Source: Pusillimonas sp. T7-7
GTDB taxonomy: Bacteria; Pseudomonadota; Gammaproteobacteria; Burkholderiales; Burkholderiaceae_B
Direction: 5' to 3'
Length of the DNA: 64,000 nucleotides
Assembly: GCF_000209655.1 (NCBI RefSeq)
Contig: NC_015458.1
Span: forward strand, 2,852,001 to 2,916,000
The position numbers and the translations under genes were made by a program. Shown here one piece after another: positions 43,203 to 53,434 of this stretch. Under the pieces are notes generated by a model, which searched no databases, was not told where the DNA came from, and saw only the letters and a list, made by a program, of their open reading frames with translations. Within the stretch, counting starts at the first letter, position 1. Every line of letters starts with the position of its first letter.

Positions 43203-44885
43203 TCAACAAGCGACTGCTGTAAAAGATAGGTCGGCCGACTCATTGCCATACAGAGTTCGGGCCTGCTCTTCCGTCAGCAAACCATCTGCAAGGTCACTTG
43301 CGACACGAGCAGGTAAGCGATGCTTCGGATCCCCGATGCCGCCGCCACCTGGAGTGTGAATCAACAGGCGCTCTCCAGGCAGCACCACTTGACTGCCCTT
43401 GCCTGCCAGTAGGCGGCCCGAGGAAAGGCCAATGAATCCAGCGGCTCCATTCCCTCCCCCGTCCCGACCACGTGGCGGGTGATTGATGCGGTCAAAAGAC
43501 GCCAGAATTTCAAAGGTTTTGTCACACGTAGACTGCACTTCGATCACCTGTCCGAGTCCTCCCCGGGTACGGCCGGCTCCACCTGAACCTTCACGTAGTT
43601 CTTTGCGCCAGAATATCAATGGTGCCTGTGTTTCAGCGATCTCGACGGGGGTGCCGTTCAGATTCGTCGGAAAAGCTGTCGCAGATAGACCATCGGCACC
43701 GCTTCGAGCGCCAGTGCCGCCATTACTCGTAAACCCCAACGTAAAGCCATAGCGACCTCGAGATGCATCCTGTGTTGCCCCACGTAAAGTGAGCAGCCAA
43801 ACACATGAAGCCCCCTCAGCCGGAACACGCTCGGGGATGATCTGGCGTAGACAACCGAACACGACATCTGGAAGCATTTGGCCAATGACATGCCGGGTTG
43901 AGACAGGCGCCGGAGATAGTGCATTGAGCACGCAGCCCTCAGGCGCGGACACCGAGAATACAGACAACGAACCTGAATTGTTCGGCACTTCGCCTGCAAC
44001 CGCACATGCCAAACCGAATACAGAGTATGCAGTGGCATAACATATAGGTACGTTGATCCCGTATGAAGAAATAGGCGATGTCCCTGCGTAGTCGAGCAAG
44101 ATGCCGTCGCGTGACACGGTCAGCGTTGCGACCAGATCGATGGGCTGATCATATCCGTCAATAGTCATGCTGTATGTGGATGAGCCCTCAGGCAGTTTGC
44201 TGATAGCGTCCAGCATGGCTGCCCGCGAACTTTCCAGGATATGTGACGAGAGTTTTTCCAGGGAGTGGAGCTTGAATTCGTCCATCATCTCCTGCAATCT
44301 TTCGCAGGCAACATCGTTGCATGCAGCAAGGGCGTAGGTGTCCCCAGCCGTCTCCAGCGGCTGGCGTGTGTTGGCTCGGAGCATGTCCATGAATGTTTCA
44401 TTCACATGTCCCGATGAGAAGAGCTTCAGTAGTGGAATAAACAGACCTTCCATATGAACGTCCGTGCCGTCCGGCCCGAACCCCAGCCCCCCAATGTCCA
44501 TGACATGGCTCGTCGCACAAAACAATGCTACCGGCGTGCCATGCTGAAAACACGGAGTCACCACAACGAAATCATTTAAATGGCCAGTGCCCTTCCAGGG
44601 GTCGTTAGTGATAAATACATCGCCTGGCTGCATCTCGCTCAACGGATACTTACGGAGAAAGTGCTGAACGGAATCCGCCATGGTGTTCACATGGCCGGGG
44701 GCTCCAGTGACCGCTTGCGCAAGCATCTGACCACGAGTATCAAAAACTCCGGCAGACAAGTCGCTGCATTCGCGCACAATTGCACTGAATGCGGTCCGCA
44801 AGAGAACTTGCGCCTGCTCCTCGACAATGGCGATGAGCCGTTGCCACATTAGTTGGTACTGGATCTGCTCAGCGTTGCATTTCAT
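43203..44885 (-). CDS. hyuB: Hydantoinase/oxoprolinase subunit B
   Basis: 560-residue HyuB-family protein, partner of HyuA in ATP-dependent opening of hydantoins, 5-oxoproline or related cyclic amides, or in acetone-carboxylase-like reactions. Family blocks include FSAIVRECSDLSAGVFDTRG, PGDVFITNDPWKGTGHLNDF and near the end GERLLIHTPGGGGIGDP. The start at 44885 overlaps the hyuA stop (ATGA) and has an AGGCG ribosome site; the upstream ATG at 44933 lies inside hyuA. The dctP gene follows after about 90 bp. Confidence 0.92.
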   Translation of the reverse strand: MKCNAEQIQYQLMWQRLIAIVEEQAQVLLRTAFSAIVRECSDLSAGVFDTRGQMLAQAVTGAPGHVNTMADSVQHFLRKYPLSEMQPGDVFITNDPWKGTGHLNDFVVVTPCFQHGTPVALFCATSHVMDIGGLGFGPDGTDVHMEGLFIPLLKLFSSGHVNETFMDMLRANTRQPLETAGDTYALAACNDVACERLQEMMDEFKLHSLEKLSSHILESSRAAMLDAISKLPEGSSTYSMTIDGYDQPIDLVATLTVSRDGILLDYAGTSPISSYGINVPICYATAYSVFGLACAVAGEVPNNSGSLSVFSVSAPEGCVLNALSPAPVSTRHVIGQMLPDVVFGCLRQIIPERVPAEGASCVWLLTLRGATQDASRGRYGFTLGFTSNGGTGARSGADGLSATAFPTNLNGTPVEIAETQAPLIFWRKELREGSGGAGRTRGGLGQVIEVQSTCDKTFEILASFDRINHPPRGRDGGGNGAAGFIGLSSGRLLAGKGSQVVLPGERLLIHTPGGGGIGDPKHRLPARVASDLADGLLTEEQARTLYGNESADLSFTAVAC

Positions 44886-46990
44886 ACTGTCGCCTCCGAC
44901 TTTGTTTTTCGATCCATCACAAGATTGCCGCAACGATCCACGCTCACATTGAAAGAGGAGGATACGAAGGTGGTTGTCTGGTCTTCCGCGATCAAGGCAG
45001 GACCCATGATTTGTTGTTCGAACTGCAGTTCGTGCCTTGCATACACAGGCACGCTGACTCTTTTCTCTTCAATCCCATCAAAATATTCGCGGTATCCCTT
45101 GGGTACGGACGGTTGCCCACCTATAGGAGGCAGGGCAGCGTCCTCCGCATGATTGGGTTTCGTCGCAACCAGCACAGACCAAGTCAGAATTTCAACCTCA
45201 GCTCCAGGGATGGTGCGACCGAAGAGCTGAATGTACGACGCCTCAAAGGCTTGCGAGAGCCGAGCAGCATCGAGTCCGTGCAAATTTTTATCGGGTAACG
45301 TTATCGCAATTTCATGGCCTTGACCGACATAGCGCATGTAGGCATGGTGTCGGACAATGAGGGCTTCGTGGGGGGCCCCCTGTCGGACGAGCGCGGAAGC
45401 TTCGTCCTCCATCAGCGTCAACATCTCGCTGATTTCCCGCACATCCAAAGCGCCCAGCAGCGAATGCCGGCTGCGCACGATCTCGTACGAAATAGGCGCG
45501 CGCAGAAATCCAATTGCTGAGCCCACCCCAGCGTTGGGTGGAACCAGGATGCGACTGATCCCTACCTTTTCAGCGATCCGTGCAACATGAAGTGGTGCCG
45601 CTCCGCCAAAGGCGATAAGCGTGTGATCCGCAATCGATTTGCCTTTTTCGATGGCGTGCACACGTGCCGCATTCGACATGTTTTCGCATACCATTTCATG
45701 GATCCCATAGGCTGCCATTTCGACAGAGAAGCACAATGGAGCCGCGACTTTCTCCAGCGCATGTTCTGCTGCCCGCACGTCCAACTGAACGGTCCCACCC
45801 GCGAAAGCATCTGGATCGATCAACCCGAGCACAGTATCCGCATCAGTAACGGTAGCCTCTTCACCGCCCCTGCCATAGCAAGCTGGTCCAGGCTCCGAGC
45901 CGGCGCTTGTAGGGCCGACCTGAATATTCTTTAGCACGTTGATGTGCGCTATTGAGCCGCCCCCAGCGCCAATTTCGAACAAGTCGATGACCGGTATTCG
46001 TAAAGGCAACCCACTACCCTTCTGAAACCGGGCAGCGCGGTCAACCTCATAGATTCGGTCAGTATCTGGCTCATACTGATCAATAAGACAAATTTTGGCT
46101 GTCGTCCCGCCCATGTCGAATGCCGCCACCTTGGTCTCCCCTGCACGCCTAGCGACATCGGCGGCGTATATTGCACCGCCGGCAGGGCCGGACTCGACCA
46201 GCCGGACAGGAAATCGCCGTGCCGTCTCCAGAGAGGTCAGGCCGCCATTCGAAGTAACGAGATAAAGGACACCTTTAAACGACTTGCTTTCGAGTTGCTT
46301 TTGCATCCGACGCAAATAGTCTGCCATTTGTGGCTGCACATACGCGTTGGCAACAGTGGTAGAAACCCGCTCATACTCTCGGATCTCAGGGCAAACCTCA
46401 CTGGAAATCGAGACATGCAAGTGCGGCAAGGCGTCAAGCAATAGCTTACGCGCTTCCTGCTCATGCGCTGAATTGCGGTAGGCATGTATGAAACAGATGG
46501 CCACGCTAGCGACGCCCTCGCGATTGATAACGGCGATCTGCTCGGCCAATCCACTGCGGTCTAGCGCGAGAATCTCATGCCCGTTTGCGTCAATTCGCTC
46601 CGTGACTGTCAACCTCAAACCGCGCGATACCAGAGGTGCTCGACGCTCTAGTTGAAGGTCGTACTGGTCGAAGCGTCCCTCGGTTCCGATCTCTAATACA
46701 TCCCGGAAACCTTCAGTAGTTATCAACGCAGTGTTCGCCCCACGACGTTCGAGAATGGCGTTCGTCGCGAGTGTAGTGCCATGGACGAACACACCCACGT
46801 CCCTTAAGCTCAATGCGTTGAGTTCCAAAAGTTGGGACGCACCTTCAAGTACTGCCTCTTCAGGCGCCGCCGGTGTGGTCAAGATCTTCGAAGTGACACG
46901 AGTGCCGTTCGGGAGCTCGGCGACAATGTCCGTGAATGTGCCACCAATATCGGCCGACAGCCTTACTCGGGGTCTGGTTGCGTCAACCAT
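44882..46990 (-). CDS. hyuA: Hydantoinase/oxoprolinase subunit A
   Basis: 702-residue HyuA-family protein with an actin-like ATPase core. The N-terminal phosphate loop is RLSADIGGTFTDIVAELPNG and the second is AFDMGGTTAKICLIDQ. FGGAAPLHVARIAEKVGI and PPNAGVGSAIGFLRAPISYE are family landmarks. It overlaps hyuB by 4 bp. It is divergent from a MarR-like gene at 47140, its probable regulator. Length fits N-methylhydantoinase and oxoprolinase A subunits; the substrate is unproven. Confidence 0.93.
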   Translation of the reverse strand: MVDATRPRVRLSADIGGTFTDIVAELPNGTRVTSKILTTPAAPEEAVLEGASQLLELNALSLRDVGVFVHGTTLATNAILERRGANTALITTEGFRDVLEIGTEGRFDQYDLQLERRAPLVSRGLRLTVTERIDANGHEILALDRSGLAEQIAVINREGVASVAICFIHAYRNSAHEQEARKLLLDALPHLHVSISSEVCPEIREYERVSTTVANAYVQPQMADYLRRMQKQLESKSFKGVLYLVTSNGGLTSLETARRFPVRLVESGPAGGAIYAADVARRAGETKVAAFDMGGTTAKICLIDQYEPDTDRIYEVDRAARFQKGSGLPLRIPVIDLFEIGAGGGSIAHINVLKNIQVGPTSAGSEPGPACYGRGGEEATVTDADTVLGLIDPDAFAGGTVQLDVRAAEHALEKVAAPLCFSVEMAAYGIHEMVCENMSNAARVHAIEKGKSIADHTLIAFGGAAPLHVARIAEKVGISRILVPPNAGVGSAIGFLRAPISYEIVRSRHSLLGALDVREISEMLTLMEDEASALVRQGAPHEALIVRHHAYMRYVGQGHEIAITLPDKNLHGLDAARLSQAFEASYIQLFGRTIPGAEVEILTWSVLVATKPNHAEDAALPPIGGQPSVPKGYREYFDGIEEKRVSVPVYARHELQFEQQIMGPALIAEDQTTTFVSSSFNVSVDRCGNLVMDRKTKSEATV

Positions 46991-47139
46991 AAGTGAGTTC
47001 CAAAATTATGTTTCGATTGACCAACAACGAGGATATATGTGTAAAAATGTATATGTTTTTCATGGATATAACCCGCATAACGTTGGGAATATCCTAATGA
47101 TACGCTAATGAATTGTTAATATAACTAGGGATTTTACTT

Positions 47140-47649
47140 ATGAGCAAGTCAGACAAGCCTTTAGTCCTCTCGCCTCATCTCGTGTCGCCCAAGGGAGCAG
47201 AACTGAGTGAGTTCGAGTTCAGCATGATCGTTTGCTGGAATGCGTTTACACGCTGGCTCGTCAAAGGCGCTTCGGCGACAGATGTGGGAGAAATGAATTT
47301 CCTTGATGTGGTGGTGCTGCACCAACTCAAACATCGCTCCAAGAATAAAAAGGTTGCAGACATCTGCTTCGTCTTGAACTTCGACGACGTGCATGTAGTG
47401 ACGTACTCGCTGAAAAAGCTTGTGGCAGCTCGCCTGGCTATCGGGGAAAAAGTAGGAAAGGAGGTTCTGTACCGAACAACCGAAGCGGGCGAAGCTGCAA
47501 TCGAGAGTTACCGCCAAGTTCGAGAGCAGTGCCTAATGAGCAATGTCGACGACGCGCTGAATACTCATCTTCGTGAGTTGGCAAGTTCGCTTGGCAATCT
47601 GACCAGCCTGTACGAACGAGCAGCGCGCTCGGCGTCTACGTTGCGTTAG
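47140..47649 (+). CDS. Winged-helix (MarR-like) DNA-binding protein
   Basis: 169-residue regulator. The middle part reads FLDVVVLHQLKHRSKNKKVA and NFDDVHVVTYSLKKLVAARL, a winged-helix arrangement of the MarR-related family often found beside hydantoinase or amino-acid racemase genes. It is divergent from hyuA, and the AT-rich 149-bp spacer with repeated ATATG motifs (around 47032-47065) probably holds the operator. It likely controls the hyuAB-TRAP operon. Confidence 0.75.
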   Translation: MSKSDKPLVLSPHLVSPKGAELSEFEFSMIVCWNAFTRWLVKGASATDVGEMNFLDVVVLHQLKHRSKNKKVADICFVLNFDDVHVVTYSLKKLVAARLAIGEKVGKEVLYRTTEAGEAAIESYRQVREQCLMSNVDDALNTHLRELASSLGNLTSLYERAARSASTLR

Positions 47650-47792
47650 GGCTAAATAGGAGCGCGAAGCGGAACAAATTTAAACTTTGCGGAGACCGCG
47701 TCTGCGGCAGCCGGACGCTTGTCGACGCAGCATCGACATCCGGCCATCGGTGCCGCTCCCCTGCATATGGCGACTAGAGCAACGGTTGACTC

Positions 47793-48093
47793 GTAAGCGA
47801 TCCATGGAACACAGGGTTTTCAGGCAGCGAGGTCCATGGCAACCTGTTGGCTATCTACATTCCATGGAAGCAAGGCCTCGATGTCTTCAACCGTTTTTGC
47901 CAGCGGCAACCGTTCCAGCACATACTTGAGCCAGGTGTAGGGCTCGTGACCATTTGCCTTGGCCGTTTCGACCAGCGAATAGACGACCGCGCTGGCGTGG
48001 GCGCCGCCCGGCGTGTCCGCGAACATCCAGCCCTTTCTTCCAATCACAAAGGGACGAATCGAAGTTTCGACGGCATTATGTCGCCTTCCGGAA
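47793..48093 (-). mobile_element. IS66-family remnant (transposase C-terminus and one end)
   Basis: GTAAGCG at 47793 is the characteristic IS66 terminal sequence. From 47820 the minus strand encodes the end of an IS66 transposase: SIRPFVIGRKGWMFADTPGG, ASAVVYSLVETAKANG and IEALLPWNVDSQQ. The rest of the transposase and the other end are missing. Confidence 0.85.
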
Positions 48094-48170
48094 CATGCCG
48101 ACTAGAAGCCGCCAACCTGTATTTCTACAGCATTACGGCGCGCAGGCGATCCTGGTATGAATACATGAAC

Positions 48171-48292
48171 TACTCCCAAGTAGTCCAAGATTTTGTCCGC
48201 ATCCCCAGGTGATAATTTAGGAAATCACGATGAGTATGAAGATGGAAGACGAGATCAAACGCTGGACAGCCAAGCGGAAAAGCGCGCTGGTG
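48171..48292 (+). mobile_element. IS3-family left end and orfA start (truncated)
   Basis: A TGAACTACTCCCAAGTAGTC terminal sequence starts at 48171. At 48230 an ATG opens orfA with MSMKMEDEIKRWTAKRKSAL, the typical start of IS3-type OrfA/DUF1153 proteins. After that codon run the frame becomes unrelated and the helicase sequence begins in another frame, so the element was cut at about 48292. Confidence 0.7.
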
Positions 48293-50333
48293 GCGCCCGA
48301 CGCGATTGCGGTTCGGCGAAGTAACCTGGAACGCGCCGACAGCGCGCCTCAATCTTCGCGTCGGCGAGGAAAGACCCTTCGTGCCCCGATTTATCACCGG
48401 CACTGCGCCGCCGCTGTTCGTGCCTCCGAAGAGGCTTCGCACTCGGCTTTTCCCGGACAATCAGCAGGAATTGAGCCTTGCTACCGCATGGCGCCTCGTC
48501 AGCGACGGCCAGACCGTGCTGATCTATTGTCCAGAGCGTCGCAGTGTTGAACCGTTCGCCAAGGTCATCGTTGACTTGCACTCGCGCGGCGCACTCGCAT
48601 CCTTGCTCACGGTTGATCCAGCCACCTTGCAGACCGCCATCGCGCTCGGTGAAGAATGGCTTGGGCCGGACAGCGACGTCTTGAAATGCCTTCGGCTTGG
48701 TGTGGCGCTTCATCATGGCGCCTTGCCGACCGCTTATCGCAAGGAAGTCGAGCGCCTTCTGGGTGACGGTGTGCTCAAGGTCACGATCTCATCGCCGACC
48801 CTGGCGCAGGGGCTCAACCTTTCGGCGACCGCAGTCGTCATGCACTCGCTCTACCGGCACGGTGAGAAGATCAAGGTTTCGGAGTTCAAGAATGTCATCG
48901 GCCGCGCAGGCCGAGCCTACGTCGATGTAGAAGGCCTTGTCCTCTATCCCATCTTTGAAGATACGAGGAACAGGAAACACGACAAATGGGTCGGGTTGAT
49001 CGAGGACCTCGGCGCCCGCGAGATGGAAAGCGGGCTCATCCAGCTCATCTTCTCGCTGCTGAGCCGCATGCACGCCCGCCTCGGTGGTAACCTCGACCAG
49101 TTGATCGACTATGTCGTCAACAATGCCGCGGCGTGGACCTTCCCCGAGGTCGCCGGCGAAGAGGCCGACAAGCGCGAGCGGGCGCTGAAAGAGTGGGAGC
49201 GTCATATGGCAACGCTCGACACCGCCATTCTCAGTCTCATCGGCGAGGCCGACGTACCCGATGACCAGATCGAGGCCGCGCTCGACAACATCCTTCAATC
49301 TTCGCTCTGGCAACGCCGCCTGCTTCGCTTCGACGACGCATCGCGCGCAGCCTATCGCACCACACTGCTTACTCGAAGCCGGCATATCTGGGCGAATTCG
49401 ACTGCCGCTACACGACGCGGCTACTTTCTGGCCGGGCTTGGCCTTGAAGCTGGACATGCGCTGGACGCCATTGCGCCAGAGGCGAACGACCTTCTCATAC
49501 AGGCCAACGCAGCCCTCGTGGCATCGAACCATGAGGCGGCAATCGCTGCGATCACAGGTATCGCCGAACGCGTGTTCGCCTTCTACCCGTTTGAGCCGGA
49601 TCCACTCCCGGCGAATTGGCGCGAAGTCCTCAGCTATTGGCTGCTCGGGCAGCCGTTGGCAGCGATCGTCGCCGGAGAGGAGGCTGATGCATTGCAGTTT
49701 ATTGAGGGCGGCCTGGTTTATCGCCTTCCCTGGGCCATGGAGGCCTTACGAGTCCGTGCCGCCGCCAACGGCGATGGCGTTGGCGTTGGCATGTTCGCAC
49801 AAGCGTTGGACGACTATGAACTCGGTCTGGCTGTTCCGGCTCTCGAAACGGGGACGATGAACCGCTCCGCCTCGATTCTGATCCAAGCGGGTTTTAATTC
49901 ACGGCTGGCGGCCATCAAAGCTATCACCGATACGGCCGCGACCTTCACGACCGGTGCGGAATTGCGAGACTGGCTGCGTTCACCTGGCCTCGCGGCCTGG
50001 TCGGCGCAACCAAACTGGCCAACCGCCGAGACTCGGGCCATATGGCTCGCATTCATCCAGGAGTTTGCTCCGTCAGACAACCTGACCTGGGCGCGGCGAG
50101 ATTATCTTGGAAACGTCCAGTGGTTCGCTGTACCGGCGCCTCCCGAAACACCAGTCAGCCTCTTTCACTGGAACGGACAGCCGCTAGTGCTGGCACCTGA
50201 CGGGCACGCGATTGGTCTGCTACAACACCCACTCAACCCGAATCGGCGAGGTGTTGTTCGAGCGACGGTCGCTATGAATAACGGCCAGCTTGATCTGAGC
50301 TATCTCGGCCCCGATGATTTGTGGGGAGGCTAG
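48291..50333 (+). pseudogene. C-terminal half of a Ski2-like superfamily 2 helicase
   Basis: A long frame continues without stops for about 680 codons but lacks any helicase N-terminus. It begins near the end of RecA domain 1 (RLRFGEVTWNAPTARLNLRV) and has motif IV VLIYCPERRS, VALHHGALP, motif V SSPTLAQGLNLSAT and motif VI NVIGRAGRAY. Walker A and the DExH box are absent. The long C-terminal part (about 450 residues) resembles no domain I can name. Large helicases of this kind are common in phage-defence systems, but without its first half it cannot hydrolyse ATP. A TTG at 48306 could start a stable fragment. Confidence 0.8.
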
Positions 50334-50385
50334 GGTGACAGATGGCGAATCACCTACATACTTTGGGCGAATGTGGGTGTACAAA

Positions 50386-50658
50386 TTACCGCTCTGACGG
50401 CTCGAATTCTCTCAATATGGTATTAGGCACATCAAATAACTCAAAATGCTGATTTGTAAGATATTTTTCTGTAATTAACAATGAGTGGGAATGATCGATT
50501 CCCAGCACTAATTCACAAACCTTCGTTACCCACTCATCTACCAACGCCGAGGTCACATGAGCGGAATGCAGATCGCGCGACAATAACGCTTCGTAACCCT
50601 CTACAGTAGCGAGCAACCAATACAGGAGCTTGTGCGCGGCCAAGCGTATCAATACCAT
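50386..50658 (-). CDS. Hypothetical 90-residue protein
   Basis: A 90-codon frame opening MVLIRLAAHKLLYWLLATVE and containing SALVDEWVTKVCELVLGIDH. The composition looks protein-like, with helices and no signal peptide, but I recognise no family and the ribosome site is weak. It is the only candidate gene in the 549 bp between the helicase fragment and glmS. It lies inside the accessory segment, 150 bp from the repeat pair at 50814, and may be the cargo or a relic. Confidence 0.35.
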   Translation of the reverse strand: MVLIRLAAHKLLYWLLATVEGYEALLSRDLHSAHVTSALVDEWVTKVCELVLGIDHSHSLLITEKYLTNQHFELFDVPNTILREFEPSER

Positions 50659-50813
50659 TCAATCCATTTTTTTCCCTAGGACGCGGTGGCTCCTTCAGCT
50701 AATTCAAACTATCGCCGTTGTCGCGCCACGTGCGAAACATTGGCTTCAAGTTAAATTAGCCGAATTTAGGCCACAGGTATACGAAACTCGATGACGTTAG
50801 GCGATATTAGCTT

Positions 50814-50857
50814 CGGACAGACTTTATTCTCTTGGGACAGACTTTATTTTCACTCTT
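50814..50857 (+). repeat. Tandem pair of GGACAGACTTTATT repeats
   Basis: CGGACAGACTTTATTCTCTT (50814-50833) is followed immediately by GGGACAGACTTTATTTTC plus ACTCTT (50834-50857). The second copy matches 39475-39498 in inverted orientation at 21 of 24 bases. Together they bracket the 11.3-kb accessory segment, and glmS ends 25 bp further right. Confidence 0.6.
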
Positions 50858-50882
50858 CAACTGCCCCAATTCAGCGAGCCCC

Positions 50883-52715
50883 CTACTCCACCGTCACACT
50901 CTTAGCCAAATTCCTGGGCTTGTCCACATCAGTCCCCCGTGCACACGCTGTGTGATACGCCAGCAACTGCAGCGGTATCGTATGTAGAATCGGCGACAAT
51001 TTCCCATAATTCTCCGGCATGCGGATCACATGAATGCCATCGCTGTTCACGATCTTGGTGTCGGCATCGGCAAACACATACAGCTCGCCGCCCCGTGCAT
51101 GCACTTCTTGCATATTCGACTTCAGCTTTTCCAGCAGCTCATCGCGCGGTGCGATGGTTACCACGGGCATGGCTTCGGTCACCAGTGCCAGGGGGCCGTG
51201 CTTGAGCTCGCCTGCGGGGTAGGCTTCGGCGTGGATGTAGCTGATTTCCTTCAGCTTCAACGCGCCTTCCAGGGCAATGGGGTAGTGCATGCCGCGCCCC
51301 AGGAACAAGGCATTTTCCTTGCTGGCAAAGCGGTCGGCCCAGGCCATGATTTGCGGCTCCAGAGCCAGCACGGCGCCTATGGCCACGGGCAGGTGACGCA
51401 GGGACTTGAGCATTTCTGCTTCGCGCTCTTCGCTAAGCTGCCCTTTGGTTTGCGCCAAAGCCAGCGTCAGCAGACACAAAGCGGTCAATTGGGTGGTAAA
51501 GGCTTTGGTCGATGCCACGCCGATTTCCACCCCGGCGCGCGTGATGTAGTTCAGTTCGCATTCGCGCACCATGGCGCTGGTGGCCACATTACATATGGTC
51601 AATGTGTGCGTCATGCCCAGGCTGCGTGCGTGTTTCAGGGCGGCCAGGGTGTCGGCGGTTTCGCCAGACTGGGAAATGGTCACAACCAGTGAACGTGGGT
51701 TGGGCACGCTTTCGCGATAGCGGTATTCGCTGGCGATTTCTACGTTGACGGGTATTTTGGCAATGGATTCGAGCCAGTACTTGGCGGTCAGGCCGGCGTA
51801 GTAGCTGGTGCCGCAGGCCAGAATCAATACATTGTCGATTTCCTTGAATACTTTGTAAGCGCCATCGCCAAAAAGCTCGGGCGTGATGCTTTCGATATCT
51901 TGCAAGGTATCGCTGACAGCGCGGGGCTGCTCGAAAATTTCTTTCTGCATATAGTGGCGATAGGGGCCAAGCTCGGCCGCGCCGGTATGCACCTGGACGG
52001 TATGGACCTCACGCTCGATCTCTAGTCCGGCCTGGTTCACAATCCAGATGCGTGCCAGCTGCAGATCTACGACGTCGCCATCTTCCAGATAAATGATCTG
52101 GTCGGTGGTGCCGGCCAGTGCCAGGGCGTCGGATGCCAGGAAGTTTTCGTTATTGCCGCGGCCCACGACCAGGGGTGAGCCATGGCGCGCACCAATGACT
52201 CGGTGCGGTTCGTCGCGGCAAAACACGGCGATGGCGTAGGCGCCAGTCAGCCGGCGGGTGGCCTGCTGCACGGCTTCGAACAAATCGCCGGTGTACAGAT
52301 GATCGACCAGATGGGCAATGACTTCGGTGTCGGTCTGGCTTTCGAATACATAGCCGACCGCCTGCAGTTCTTCGCGCAGTTCGTCGTGGTTCTCGATAAT
52401 GCCGTTATGCACCAGGGCGATGCGGGCAGAGGCTTTGCCCTGGCCCGAAAAGTGGGGGTGAGCGTTATGCGTAGCGGGAGCGCCATGCGTGGCCCAGCGT
52501 GTATGGGCAATGCCGGTAAAGCCCGCAATGCTTTCTTTACGCACTTGTTCGGCCAGTTCGGCAACGCGCTCGGTGCTGCGCGCCCGGCGCAGTTCGCCAT
52601 CGGTATGCACGGCCACACCGCAGGAATCATAGCCGCGGTATTCCAGGCGCTGCAGGCCTTCGAGCAAGATGGGGGTGATGTCGCGTTGCGCCACTGCGCC
52701 AACTATTCCGCACAT
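50883..52715 (-). CDS. glmS: Glucosamine-6-phosphate synthase (isomerizing)
   Basis: 610-residue enzyme converting fructose-6-phosphate and glutamine to glucosamine-6-phosphate, the entry step to peptidoglycan and LPS precursors. The start at 52715 places the catalytic Cys second ([10 protein letters not shown]), exposed after Met removal; the upstream in-frame ATG would bury it. The N-terminal amidotransferase domain has [11 protein letters not shown], two SIS domains follow ([14 protein letters not shown]), and the C-terminus ends with [13 protein letters not shown], as in active enzymes. It is divergent from an Lrp-type gene. Confidence 0.97.
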   Translation of the reverse strand: MCGIVGAVAQRDITPILLEGLQRLEYRGYDSCGVAVHTDGELRRARSTERVAELAEQVRKESIAGFTGIAHTRWATHGAPATHNAHPHFSGQGKASARIALVHNGIIENHDELREELQAVGYVFESQTDTEVIAHLVDHLYTGDLFEAVQQATRRLTGAYAIAVFCRDEPHRVIGARHGSPLVVGRGNNENFLASDALALAGTTDQIIYLEDGDVVDLQLARIWIVNQAGLEIEREVHTVQVHTGAAELGPYRHYMQKEIFEQPRAVSDTLQDIESITPELFGDGAYKVFKEIDNVLILACGTSYYAGLTAKYWLESIAKIPVNVEIASEYRYRESVPNPRSLVVTISQSGETADTLAALKHARSLGMTHTLTICNVATSAMVRECELNYITRAGVEIGVASTKAFTTQLTALCLLTLALAQTKGQLSEEREAEMLKSLRHLPVAIGAVLALEPQIMAWADRFASKENALFLGRGMHYPIALEGALKLKEISYIHAEAYPAGELKHGPLALVTEAMPVVTIAPRDELLEKLKSNMQEVHARGGELYVFADADTKIVNSDGIHVIRMPENYGKLSPILHTIPLQLLAYHTACARGTDVDKPRNLAKSVTVE

Positions 52716-52855
52716 AAAGGGGTACTCCACATATTTAGGTAATCTGCGTATTGTGCTTAAAGCAGAACGAAATATGATTTCTTATTTATCATAAAAATGA
52801 TGAATTATTTCTGTATCTATTTAAGACGTTTTTAAATTTCATTTAATTTGCTAAT

Positions 52856-53383
52856 ATGAAATATATGAAAACACCCAGCATAGAAACTAGCTTTGATGAT
52901 CTGGATCTGCGCATTCTGGATCAGATGCAGGCCGATAGCTCCATAAGCAATCAGGAGCTTGCACTACGGGTGCACGCATCGGCGCCCACCTGTTTGCGTC
53001 GTGTGCGTCGGCTGATGGAAGCGGGCGTGATCGAGAAACAAGTGGCCATTTTGAATCCGCAAAAAGTAGCCAGCAGCCTGACCGCGATTATCGAAATTAC
53101 CCTTGATATTCAAACGGCGGAATACCTGGACGCCTTCGAGGCGAACATGAACCAGGCTCCTGCCGTATTGCAATGCTATCGAGTATCGCCCGGCCCAGAC
53201 TTTATTGTGGTGGCGCAAGTGGCGGACATGCCTGCCTACCACGCCATGGCCCATCAGATGTTCACGTCGCAGGCCAATGTGCGCAACGTGCGCACGTTTT
53301 TTTCAATTCATCGAAGCAAGTTTGAAACCAGAACCGTGCTGCCCGCCCAACGACCGGTGCTAGGCGCAAGCGTCGGCGCATAA
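52856..53383 (+). CDS. Lrp/AsnC-family transcriptional regulator
   Basis: 175-residue regulator with an N-terminal HTH (LDLRILDQMQADSSISNQEL, then LRVHASAPTCLRRVRRLMEA) and a C-terminal RAM ligand domain (VLQCYRVSPGPDFIVVAQVA). Start is ATG 52856, with a second ATG at 52865. The gene is divergent from glmS with a very AT-rich 140-bp spacer; ATCAT-AAAA-ATGAT there (about 52787-52800) could be a binding site. Target genes are unknown. Confidence 0.92.
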   Translation: MKYMKTPSIETSFDDLDLRILDQMQADSSISNQELALRVHASAPTCLRRVRRLMEAGVIEKQVAILNPQKVASSLTAIIEITLDIQTAEYLDAFEANMNQAPAVLQCYRVSPGPDFIVVAQVADMPAYHAMAHQMFTSQANVRNVRTFFSIHRSKFETRTVLPAQRPVLGASVGA

Positions 53384-53434
53384 ACGTATAAACGCACGCC
53401 GTTACAGGGCAGCGACTGTTAATGCCTAGCGGTC

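Noticed and set aside
48306..50333. Complete helicase gene starting at TTG 48306
   Set aside because: Motifs I, II and III are absent and the codons before 48306 still read as helicase back to the IS3 junction, so this is a truncated gene.
52716..52855. glmS ribozyme or riboswitch upstream of glmS
   Set aside because: The glmS ribozyme is known from Firmicutes, and the AT-rich spacer shows none of its conserved core.
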